Assembly: GCA_002497345.1 (NCBI GenBank)
Contig: DANS01000032.1
Coordinates: forward strand, 35,765-66,213
DNA length: 30,449 nucleotides
Reading direction: 5' to 3'
DNA from: Thermoproteus sp. UBA157
Lineage (GTDB): Archaea > Thermoproteota > Thermoprotei > Thermoproteales > Thermoproteaceae
Part shown: piece after piece, positions 22,049-28,772 of the stretch
Position numbering within the stretch: the first letter of the stretch is position 1
How the letters are laid out: each line of letters starts with the position of its first letter
Program-made: the position numbers and the translations under genes
The notes under the pieces: generated by a model
Databases searched by the model: none
What the model saw: the letters and a program-made list of their open reading frames with translations, nothing else
What the model was told of the DNA's origin: nothing

Positions 22049-22998
22049 TAGGTCACGTAGCTTATCTTCTCCGACACCTCTTTGCTTATCTTGTCGAGCC
22101 TCACCCAGTCCTCCTCGGACAGCGACCACCCCACGGCCCCCGCGTTCTCGGCCGCTTGTTCCGGAGTCTTGGCGCCGGGTATCGGATATATCAGGGGATC
22201 TCTGATCATCCAGTTGAGGGCCACTTGGGCGGGCGTCTTGCCGTATTTGGCCGCCAGCTTCTTCACCTCGGCGATTAGGGGTTCGGCCAGCCTTAAGTTC
22301 TCGGGCTGGAACAACGGGTCGTTCCTCCTGACGTCGTTGAAGGCCGGCAGATTATCGGCCGTGTACTTGCCCGTGACAGCGCCCTTGGCGAGCGGCGACC
22401 AGGCTATCAGGACGATGCCGTTTCTCCTGAGGTAGGGCAGGAGCTCCTTGTCGGCGTCTCTCTCCAGTAGGTTGTAGCGGTTCTGGCTAGTCACTACGTC
22501 GGTCTTAGAGAGGCACCACCTCCCAGCCTCCAGCAGTTGCGGCGGGTAGTTGCTGACGCCTATGTAGCGCACGAGCCCCCTATCGACCAACTCCTCCAGA
22601 GCTTTCATGGTCTCGCATATGGGCACGTTGTGCCAACAAGCTGGCCAGTGGAGCTGGATCAAGTCTATAGCGTCGACCCCCAGCCTCCTCCTCTGGTTCT
22701 CAACGGACTTGAACACGTCGCCTCTTCTGTGCCAATCGCCGGGTATCTTCGTAGCTATATATACGTGGTCTTTAAGCCCCAGCTCCCTTATGGCTCTGCC
22801 CAGGAACTCCTCCGACCTCCCCCTTCCGTAGACCGCCGCCGTGTCGAAGAAGTTTATCCCGAGCTCGTGCGCCTTGGCCACTATGGACTTAGCCCTCTCG
22901 TAGTCCATGGGCCCCCAAGCGTGCTCGTCGAATTGCCAAGCGCCTAACCCGATCCGAGATACCTTCATGTCTGTTTTACCTAGTTTAATATAATCCAT
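22045..22998 (-). CDS. Aldo/keto reductase
   Basis: 317 residues from ATG 22998. This start is preferred over ATG 23004 because the TATA-like cttaaatag (23017-23025) is 23 nt from 22998 but only 17 from 23004, and MDYIKLGKTDMKVS is the usual family beginning. The catalytic tetrad is visible: Asp52 and Tyr57 (FFDTAAVYGRG), Lys85 (IATKI) and His118 (LIQLHWP). The NADPH-binding loop IPGAKTPEQAAENAGA is near the C-terminus. It probably reduces aldehydes or ketones; the substrate is unknown. Its TATA lies inside the end of the upstream DUF72 gene. Confidence 0.94.
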   Translation of the reverse strand: MDYIKLGKTDMKVSRIGLGAWQFDEHAWGPMDYERAKSIVAKAHELGINFFDTAAVYGRGRSEEFLGRAIRELGLKDHVYIATKIPGDWHRRGDVFKSVENQRRRLGVDAIDLIQLHWPACWHNVPICETMKALEELVDRGLVRYIGVSNYPPQLLEAGRWCLSKTDVVTSQNRYNLLERDADKELLPYLRRNGIVLIAWSPLAKGAVTGKYTADNLPAFNDVRRNDPLFQPENLRLAEPLIAEVKKLAAKYGKTPAQVALNWMIRDPLIYPIPGAKTPEQAAENAGAVGWSLSEEDWVRLDKISKEVSEKISYVTY

Positions 22999-23016
22999 GC
23001 CCATGAGTGTAACTAG

Positions 23017-23712
23017 CTATTTAAGCCTTCCCAACAAGTCCAACATTAAGCGCGCGTTGTCCAACATCCAGTGGTCGTTGTTGAAGAAGACGTACACCCT
23101 CTCGGGCCTAAGCGCGGCGATGCGCTCCGCCACTTCCTCGAGCTCCTCGCGGCTGTAGTCGTGGGCGTACCACGCAGTTCTGCCGTGCATTCTGAGATAA
23201 ACGACGCCGCCGGTCTTCGCGATCCAGGTGGCGCCCGGCTCGTCCACGGATACCGCCGTCACGCCGAGCTCCTCGCAGAGCTCGGCCGTCCTCTCGTCAA
23301 ACCAGCTCTCGTGCCTGAACTCGACGGCTAGCCTTCTGCCGAGCCCCGCCATCTCGGCGAATTTCCTCAGCCTCTCCACGTGGACGGGCCTTTTGTCGAA
23401 AGAAGGCGGCAACTGGGCCAAATAGAAATCGACATAGGGGTCCAGAGGCGAGAACAAATCGCGAAATCTCGCCCAGACCTTGGCCGCATCCTCCTTGAGC
23501 TTTTTGACGTGTGTTATATACCTATGTATTTTTACGGACCAGCGCAACGAGGAGCCCTCGCGCGCCCAAGCCTCCACTTGTTTCCTGAGGGGGAAGCGGT
23601 AGAACGACGCGTTGAGCTCAACGGCGTTGAGGCCCGAGTTCCTCGCGTACCAGCGAAGCCCATCGGGGTTCCATCCGTACATCCAACCGCTCGTCCCCAC
23701 GTAGATCTCCAC
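23017..23712 (-). CDS. DUF72-family protein
   Basis: 231 residues from GTG 23712, with TATA-like gcatttttat (23731-23740) centred 23 nt upstream. The pattern is that of the DUF72 (YecE-like) TIM barrel: VGTSGWMYG at the start, AVELNASFYRFPLRKQVEAWA, FYLAQLPPSF, LAVEFRHESWF, VYLRMHGRTAWY and VYVFFNNDH near the end. Biochemical function is unknown across the family. The neighbouring aldo/keto reductase has its own TATA, so co-transcription is not certain. Confidence 0.92.
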   Translation of the reverse strand: MEIYVGTSGWMYGWNPDGLRWYARNSGLNAVELNASFYRFPLRKQVEAWAREGSSLRWSVKIHRYITHVKKLKEDAAKVWARFRDLFSPLDPYVDFYLAQLPPSFDKRPVHVERLRKFAEMAGLGRRLAVEFRHESWFDERTAELCEELGVTAVSVDEPGATWIAKTGGVVYLRMHGRTAWYAHDYSREELEEVAERIAALRPERVYVFFNNDHWMLDNARLMLDLLGRLK

Positions 23713-23730
23713 GACGGGTGCTGCGCTTAG

Positions 23731-23740
23731 ATAAAAATGC
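23731..23740 (-). promoter_or_regulatory. TATA-like element of the DUF72 gene
   Basis: Minus-strand gcatttttat, centred about 23 nt before GTG 23712 and just beyond the phosphatase stop. Confidence 0.55.
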
Positions 23741-24211
23741 TCACCGCGCGCGCCTCAGCTGGGCCTCCAGCTCCAGCAACGCGTAGTATTGCTCCTCGCT
23801 GATGGATATAGGGGGGACGACCTCGGACACCCTCTTCAAGGCCTCGTGGGCGTCCAAGCCCTTGTATATCAAATACGCGGCGAGAGTCGTAGGGGTTCTG
23901 CCTATGCCGCCGACGCAGTGGACCAAGACGCCTCCGATCCTCGTCAGCGATGCGATTATCTTAACCAAGGCCTGGAGATTGCTCGGGGGTCGCCCATCCG
24001 GCGTCGGCCAGTGCAACAGTTTAATGCCCCTCAGCTCCAGCTCGGTCCTGTACTCGTCGGGGCCGTCCCAGCCGCCGTATTCCTTGAGCTCCCAATCCTC
24101 GGCGAGGGCCACGACGTGTTTAACGCCGAGGCGGGCGATCTTGCCCAAATCGGGTCTTCTCGGCATGCAACTGCCCGCGAGGTTCTCCTCGACGAAGTAG
24201 GGGCACTCCAC
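23741..24211 (-). CDS. Dual-specificity-type protein phosphatase
   Basis: 156 residues from GTG 24211, with a TATA-like attatttaac (24230-24240) about 25 nt upstream. The phosphatase loop is HCVGGIGRT with Cys99 and Arg105, and the general-acid loop WPTPDG carries Asp72. The compact size and the lack of extra domains match archaeal DSP/PTP enzymes that act on phosphotyrosine and phosphoserine/threonine. It could also be a phosphatase for a small molecule or RNA. It is divergent from dph6. Confidence 0.92.
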   Translation of the reverse strand: MECPYFVEENLAGSCMPRRPDLGKIARLGVKHVVALAEDWELKEYGGWDGPDEYRTELELRGIKLLHWPTPDGRPPSNLQALVKIIASLTRIGGVLVHCVGGIGRTPTTLAAYLIYKGLDAHEALKRVSEVVPPISISEEQYYALLELEAQLRRAR

Positions 24212-24229
24212 ATAACGGCCAGCGGATCG

Positions 24230-24240
24230 CGTTAAATAAT
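24230..24240 (-). promoter_or_regulatory. TATA-like element of the phosphatase gene
   Basis: Minus-strand attatttaacg, centred about 25 nt before GTG 24211. Confidence 0.5.
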
Positions 24241-24250
24241 TGTCGGCGCC

Positions 24251-24260
24251 TACAAATTTT
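24251..24260 (+). promoter_or_regulatory. TATA-like element deciding the dph6 start
   Basis: tacaaatttt, centred about 24 nt before ATG 24279; supports that ATG over the TTG at 24267. Confidence 0.5.
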
Positions 24261-24278
24261 TGAACGTTGAGATGTTCT

Positions 24279-24962
24279 ATGGACCTACTGGCGCTCTACA
24301 CTGGCGGCAAGGACAGCCACTTCGCGGTAATGGAGGCTCTCAGGGACGGCCACGTCGTGAAGTGTCTGCTCACGGCCGCGCCCGCTCGGAGCGATTCGTA
24401 CATGTTCCACGCGGTCAACGCGCGCTGGGCCTTGCTCCACGGGGAGGCCATGGGGGTGCCGCATTTCCTGGTCGAGGTCTCCGGCCTTAAGGAGAGGGAG
24501 GTGGAAGAGCTGGGCGAGGCGCTGGCTAAATACAAGAGGGAGTGCGGGGCTGAGGGGATCGTGACGGGCGCCGTCGCGTCGCGGTACCAGAAGGAGAGGA
24601 TCGACAAGTTGGCCGAGAGGCTGGGGTTGATCCACTTGGCCCCCCTATGGGGGAGGGACCAAGCGGGGCTCTTGCTTGAGGAGGCCTCGTCTGAGGAGTT
24701 CATCCTAGTCGCCGTTATGGCCATGGGCTTAGACGAGAGGTGGCTCGGCATTAAGATCGGCCCTCGGGAGGCCGAGGCGCTCCTGGAGCTCAGCAAGAGG
24801 TACGGCTTCTCGCCGGTAGGGGAGGGGGGAGAGTTCGAGACGTACGTGGTATCGAGCCCGTTGTTCCGCGGCAAGAGGGTCGAGATACTGGAGGCCGAGG
24901 CGCATTGGAGCCCCGCCGGATGGGGATACTACGAGATAAAATCTGCGCGCCTCGCGCACTAA
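24279..24962 (+). CDS. Diphthine-ammonia ligase (Dph6-like PP-loop ATPase)
   Basis: 227 residues from ATG 24279. PP-loop motif YTGGKDSHFAVMEAL at residues 7-21. Further family segments are GEAMGVPHFLVEVSG, EGIVTGAVASRYQKERIDKLAERLGL, HLAPLWGRDQAGLLLE and GFSPVGEGGEFETYVVSSPLF. It uses ATP and ammonia to amidate diphthine, completing diphthamide on aEF2. DphB, an earlier enzyme of the same pathway, is in the window at 17473-18237. Its stop overlaps the convergent unknown gene by 4 nt. Confidence 0.92.
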   Translation: MDLLALYTGGKDSHFAVMEALRDGHVVKCLLTAAPARSDSYMFHAVNARWALLHGEAMGVPHFLVEVSGLKEREVEELGEALAKYKRECGAEGIVTGAVASRYQKERIDKLAERLGLIHLAPLWGRDQAGLLLEEASSEEFILVAVMAMGLDERWLGIKIGPREAEALLELSKRYGFSPVGEGGEFETYVVSSPLFRGKRVEILEAEAHWSPAGWGYYEIKSARLAH

Positions 24963-25591
24963 CCGATCTGAGCCCCGGCGAGCCTCGCCGCCTTCGCCAC
25001 AAGCTCCGACAAGGCCTCCGCGAACGCCTCCAGCGGAGGGGCCAGCTTGGGCTCCGCCTGCGCCAGCACCAGAGCGCCCGGCAGAGTTCTGAGACCGCCC
25101 TTGTAGACAGCGACGCCTCCCCACTCGACGACGACGCTGCCTATGGCCATGGTTCTGCCCTTGTTGTCGGCCGACACCACGGCGTTTTCGAACGGGTAGA
25201 TTAAATACGTCGCCGTTATGCTCGAGCCCATGTAGGGCACATAGACCTTGGCCACGACCCTCCTGAAAGCGAAGGGGCCCACCGAATCCACCACCTTGGC
25301 CCACTTGGCGCCCAAGGACTCGACCGCCCTCGCGTGCGCCTCCAGCCACTTGCCTATGTCGGACCTATCGGGAGGCTCGTAGCTGGCCCCAAGCGCCTCC
25401 GCGATCTTCATTAAGAGCTCGTCGTAGGCCTCCGCATAGGGCAAGACGTAGGGCCTCGCCTCCTCAAGGGGGATCGGCACCTCGTCGTAGCCGCCCGGCC
25501 CTCTGCCCACGGCCAAAGCTCCCTGCGGCCTCACTATTAACGTGGCGTCTTCCAGATCCCGGAACCTCCCCACTGGAATGGTGAAGTCCAT
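24959..25591 (-). CDS. Unknown 210-aa protein
   Basis: Start ATG 25591, with a TATA-like gctatttatc (25611-25620) centred 24 nt upstream. The protein is soluble: an N-terminal beta-like part (IPVGRFRDLEDATLIVRPQGALAVG), a helical centre (YAEAYDELLMKIAEALGA; IGKWLEAHARAVESLGA), a strand-rich part (RRVVAKVYVPYMGSSITATYLIYPF; IGSVVVEWGGVAVYKGG) and a C-terminal Ala-rich helix. No family or motif is recognised. It stands alone, convergent with dph6. Confidence 0.7.
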   Translation of the reverse strand: MDFTIPVGRFRDLEDATLIVRPQGALAVGRGPGGYDEVPIPLEEARPYVLPYAEAYDELLMKIAEALGASYEPPDRSDIGKWLEAHARAVESLGAKWAKVVDSVGPFAFRRVVAKVYVPYMGSSITATYLIYPFENAVVSADNKGRTMAIGSVVVEWGGVAVYKGGLRTLPGALVLAQAEPKLAPPLEAFAEALSELVAKAARLAGAQIG

Positions 25592-25610
25592 GGCCGCGTG
25601 TCTACAGCGA

Positions 25611-25620
25611 GATAAATAGC
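25611..25620 (-). promoter_or_regulatory. TATA-like element of the gene at 24959-25591
   Basis: Minus-strand gctatttatc, centred about 24 nt before ATG 25591. Confidence 0.6.
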
Positions 25621-25764
25621 TTTACGGCCGAGCGGCGGCGAGCCCGCGGAGCGCCTCGCCGATGGCCGCCGGCGCGCAAAGGAGTCCCCTCGCGCCAACG
25701 TTAGGCAATCGATGCGAAACTCCAACTCCTATTCTAATCCGACCGTCTTGTCCCGATCACAATT

Positions 25765-25774
25765 CAATTTAAGC
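25765..25774 (+). promoter_or_regulatory. TATA-like element ahead of the structured-RNA candidate
   Basis: caatttaagc. About 25 nt downstream (near 25794) transcription would begin just before the left arm of the 12-bp helix at 25801. The only nearby ORF is ATG GAG followed by a stop, so the element does not serve a protein gene. Confidence 0.45.
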
Positions 25775-25793
25775 CCATAAGAAACGCGTATGG

Positions 25794-25965
25794 AGTGACG
25801 GCCATCCCCCGCCTAGAGGCCCTCACAAACGCCGGGGGAAGCCGCTATCGGCGGCCCGGCCGAGGAGGTCGTCGACAGGCGCGGCCCCGCCCACGCATGC
25901 CGTTACGCCCGCGCGGGTCTCGCGCCCCCGTAGCTGAAAGGAGGCGCGAGCGGGGGATGGCGGAC
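25794..25965 (+). ncRNA. Candidate structured RNA of about 170 nt
   Basis: No reading frame of note is present. GCCATCCCCCGC (25801-25812) is perfectly complementary to GCGGGGGATGGC (25950-25961). Inside are a nested hairpin with GCCGGG/CCCGGC (25831-25836/25855-25860) around GCCG/CGGC (25841-25844/25849-25852); a GCGCGG/CCGCGC stem (25879-25884/25909-25914); and an 8-bp stem CTCGCGCC/GGCGCGAG (25919-25926/25943-25950). The terminal helix plus internal stems look like a closed multi-branch RNA. It is not a tRNA, 5S rRNA or SRP RNA by its motifs. I looked for RNase P conserved regions and did not find them clearly. The strand is inferred from the TATA-like element at 25765-25774. Confidence 0.55.
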
Positions 25966-25966
25966 T

Positions 25967-25976
25967 CATATATATT
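25967..25976 (+). promoter_or_regulatory. TATA-like element of the dppD-dppB-dppC unit
   Basis: catatatatt, centred about 25 nt before ATG 25997. Confidence 0.65.
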
Positions 25977-25996
25977 GACCTCGTAGTTAATAGTCC

Positions 25997-26962
25997 ATGC
26001 CGCCTGTCTTGACCGTCGAGGGGCTGAGGCTTTACTACGGCACGAACAAGGGCGTAGTCAAGGCGGTAGACGGCGTGTCGTTCGAGCTCGAAAAGGGCGA
26101 GGTCCTCGCCGTAGTGGGGGAGTCCGGTAGCGGCAAGTCCTCCTTGGGCTACGCCGTAATGCGGCTCTTGCCCGAAAACGTGGTGCTCTACGATGGGAGG
26201 GTCGTGCTCCGCGACGGCGACGTCGAGCTGGACATAACCTCCATGGACGAGGAGACGCTTAGGCGCGAGGTCAGGTGGAAGCGCATATCCATGGTGTTCC
26301 AAGCGTCGATGAACGCCATAGACCCTGTCTCCACCATAGGCGATTTCATATACAGGGTGATCAAGGAGCACAAGCCCGTGGACAAGAGGACCGGCTTGGC
26401 CATGGCGGCGGACGCCTTGAAGTCCGTGGGCCTCCCGACGGCCGTACTGGACATGTACCCCTTCGAGCTCTCCGGCGGCATGAAGCAGAGGGTCATGATA
26501 GCCCTCGCGTTGATACTGCGTCCGTTAGTGGTGATCCTCGACGAGCCGACCTCGGCTCTGGACGTGATAACGCAAGCCAACATAATATCGCTTCTTAAGA
26601 GCTTAAAGGGCGACGTCTCGATGATGTTAATAACCCACGATCTGGCGCTGGCCTCAGAGATAGCAGATAGAATCGCCGTGATGTACGCGGGCAAGTTGGC
26701 CGAGATAGGGCCTTCCGACGTCGTGTTGACCGCGCCGAGGCATCCGTACACCAAGGCCTTGCTGGAGTCCACGCCTACTCTGAGGCAAGATAAAGTCCTC
26801 GGCTTCATACCGGGGAGGGTCCCCAGCCTGATAAACCCGCCCCAGGGCTGCCGCTTTCACCCCCGTTGTAAATACGCCATGCCGATATGCTCCCGGGAGG
26901 AGCCTCCGATGGTCGAGGCGAGCCCGGGCCACAAGGCCGCTTGTTGGCTGTTGAGGCCATGA
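25997..26962 (+). CDS. dppD: Peptide ABC importer ATPase, DppD/OppD type
   Basis: 321 residues. Walker A GESGSGKS (41-48), Q-loop in SMVFQASMNAIDP, signature LSGGMKQR, Walker B VVILDEPTS, H-loop LITHDL. The C-terminal oligopeptide-transport extension is present (AEIGPSDVVLTAPRHPYTKALLESTP) and has the Cys cluster CRFHPRCKYAMPIC with a last Cys in KAACWL; related proteins carry an iron-sulfur cluster there. It powers uptake through the two permeases encoded next. In most systems a second ATPase (DppF) pairs with DppD; none is in the window. Confidence 0.95.
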   Translation: MPPVLTVEGLRLYYGTNKGVVKAVDGVSFELEKGEVLAVVGESGSGKSSLGYAVMRLLPENVVLYDGRVVLRDGDVELDITSMDEETLRREVRWKRISMVFQASMNAIDPVSTIGDFIYRVIKEHKPVDKRTGLAMAADALKSVGLPTAVLDMYPFELSGGMKQRVMIALALILRPLVVILDEPTSALDVITQANIISLLKSLKGDVSMMLITHDLALASEIADRIAVMYAGKLAEIGPSDVVLTAPRHPYTKALLESTPTLRQDKVLGFIPGRVPSLINPPQGCRFHPRCKYAMPICSREEPPMVEASPGHKAACWLLRP

Positions 26963-27972
26963 GCCCCTTGAGGTACATCCTATTGAGGCTGGCTCTCGCT
27001 GTGCCGACCATGTTGATCCTGCTGACAGTGGTCTTCATAATACTTAGGATAATACCGGGTAATCCCATAGAGGCCATAGTGGGCCAGAAGGCCCCGCCCG
27101 AATATATACAACAGCTCATGGAGCAGGCGGGCCTCAACAAGCCCCTCTACGTCCAGTACTTCGACTACCTAAAGGGCGTGTTCACCGGCGATTTAGGGAG
27201 GAGCTTCGTTGATAACAGGCCGGTCATAGCAGATATAATGGACAGATTCCCGGCCACGGTGGAGCTCGCCGTATCGTCGTTCATAGTCAGCATACTCATA
27301 GGCCACGCCTTGGCCTTCTTAGCGGCTTATTTCAGGCGGAACGTCGACGAAGCGGTGCGCCTATATGCGATAATTGCCTACATCTTGTTCATACCGTTCT
27401 TCGGGCTCGCGCTCCAGCTTGTGTTCGGCGTATACCTCAAGTGGTTGCCCATCGGGGGCAGGGTAACGCCGGGCCTCGAGCCTCCTCGCATAACGGGGCT
27501 CTACGTCTTGGACGCGTTAATAACCGGGGATTGGCCCTCGCTCGTAAGCGCGTTGAAGCACCTCGTGCTGCCGTCTATAACGCTGGGCGTGGTGATATCG
27601 GGCGTCTTTACTAGGTTCATAAGGAACAACCTCGTGAAGACCTTGGAGGAGGACTTCATAACTACGTATAGGGCGGCCGGGCTGCCGCGCTGGAGGGTGC
27701 TCCTCAGAGCTTACAGAGCCGCGCTCGTGCCGACTGTCACCATGATGGGCCTCCAGCTGGCCTTGTTGTTGCAAGGCGCCGTCCTCACCGAGACGACGTT
27801 TTCGTGGCCAGGCCTCGGGACCTTGCTCCTCGAGCGCATCCAGTATCTGGACTACCCCATGGTGCAAGGCATCGTGGTGTTCTACGTGCTCATCGTCGTC
27901 TTCATAAACATAGCGGTGGATTTGATAAACCTAGTGGTGGATCCCAGGCTCAGGAGGGGGGCATGGCGTTGA
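26959..27972 (+). CDS. dppB: Peptide ABC importer permease, DppB/OppB type
   Basis: 337 residues from ATG 26959, which overlaps the dppD stop (ATGA); the longer frame back to 26887 lies inside dppD. The N-terminus ILLRLALAVPTMLILLTVVFIILRIIPGNP is the typical first helix of this family. A periplasmic-type segment (YFDYLKGVFTGDLGRSF) follows, then core helices and the ATPase-coupling EAA-type loop TTYRAAGLPRWRVLLRAYR. It forms the membrane channel with DppC. It overlaps dppC by 10 nt. Confidence 0.95.
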   Translation: MSPLRYILLRLALAVPTMLILLTVVFIILRIIPGNPIEAIVGQKAPPEYIQQLMEQAGLNKPLYVQYFDYLKGVFTGDLGRSFVDNRPVIADIMDRFPATVELAVSSFIVSILIGHALAFLAAYFRRNVDEAVRLYAIIAYILFIPFFGLALQLVFGVYLKWLPIGGRVTPGLEPPRITGLYVLDALITGDWPSLVSALKHLVLPSITLGVVISGVFTRFIRNNLVKTLEEDFITTYRAAGLPRWRVLLRAYRAALVPTVTMMGLQLALLLQGAVLTETTFSWPGLGTLLLERIQYLDYPMVQGIVVFYVLIVVFINIAVDLINLVVDPRLRRGAWR

Positions 27973-28766
27973 AGCTCTACTTCGGTACCGGCATAGTGAT
28001 ATTCGTCGCTGCGCTTACGCTTATTCTTCCTCTATTTGTGAAGCTCAGCCCCACCATGTCGACCGACAAGCCGTTGTTGCCGCCCAGCCCCGCCCACCCG
28101 CTCGGCACAGACTATCTGGGGAGGGACGTCTTTGCCAGGCTCATATACGGCGGCAGGGTCCCGCTCGGAGTCGCCCTCTTCGCCACGCTGATATCCTCAG
28201 TGATAGGGGTTTTCCTGGGCATGCTCTCGGGCTACGTAGGCAGATGGCCGGATAGGGCGTTGACGATGGTGATGGACAGCCTCTACGCGTTCCCCGGCTT
28301 GTTGATGGCGATGGCCATAGCCGCCGTGTTGGGCCCGAGCCCTTTAAACGCGGCACTGGCGATAGGGTTCGTCTACATACCGACCTACTACAGGCTGGCC
28401 CGCAACGAGACCCAGGTAGTCAAGACCTATCAATACGTCGAGGCAGCGCAAGCCCTCGGAGCGTCCACGACGCATATAGTGCTGAGGCATATCCTGCCCA
28501 CGCTGATTTTGACCATAGCGGTGGTCACCACGATAAACCTAGCAGACGCGATCTTGACCGAGGCTGCGCTCGCGTTCTTCGGCTACACCGTGGTGCCGCC
28601 CACGCCGGATTGGGGCGCCGACTTGTCGGCGGCTAAGTCGTATATACTCAACGGGGCTTGGTGGCTTCTGATGCCCGGCCTCATGATAGTGTTGACAGCC
28701 CTTGGGTTCTCCCTTCTAGGAGATGGACTTGCCGAGAGGTTCGGGTTGAGGAAAAAACTAGGTTGA
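27963..28766 (+). CDS. dppC: Peptide ABC importer permease, DppC/OppC type
   Basis: 267 residues from ATG 27963, inside the end of dppB. Family features are HPLGTDYLGRDVFARLIYGG at residues ~45-65, helices LPLGV-type onward, and the EAA loop EAAQALGASTTHIVLRHILPT. The C-terminus GDGLAERFGLRKKLG ends within a 24-nt sequence that recurs at 30422-30445. The convergent binding-protein gene overlaps its last 9 nt. Confidence 0.95.
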   Translation: MALKLYFGTGIVIFVAALTLILPLFVKLSPTMSTDKPLLPPSPAHPLGTDYLGRDVFARLIYGGRVPLGVALFATLISSVIGVFLGMLSGYVGRWPDRALTMVMDSLYAFPGLLMAMAIAAVLGPSPLNAALAIGFVYIPTYYRLARNETQVVKTYQYVEAAQALGASTTHIVLRHILPTLILTIAVVTTINLADAILTEAALAFFGYTVVPPTPDWGADLSAAKSYILNGAWWLLMPGLMIVLTALGFSLLGDGLAERFGLRKKLG

Positions 28767-28772
28767 CCCGGA
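28749..28772 (+). repeat. 24-nt direct repeat, copy 1
   Basis: Begins aggaaaaaactaggtt and ends ccgga, with gac between. Copy 2 at 30422-30445 differs only by cag in that place (22 of 24 identical). Copy 1 contains the stop codons of both dppC (+) and the binding-protein gene (-). The two copies are 1673 nt apart and bracket the whole binding-protein gene. Confidence 0.85.

Noticed and set aside
25794..25965. Naming the structured RNA as RNase P RNA
   Set aside because: I could not find the conserved CR-I (AGGAAAGTCC-like) or CR-V (ACAGAA-like) sequences in either strand. Only the size and family precedent hint at it.
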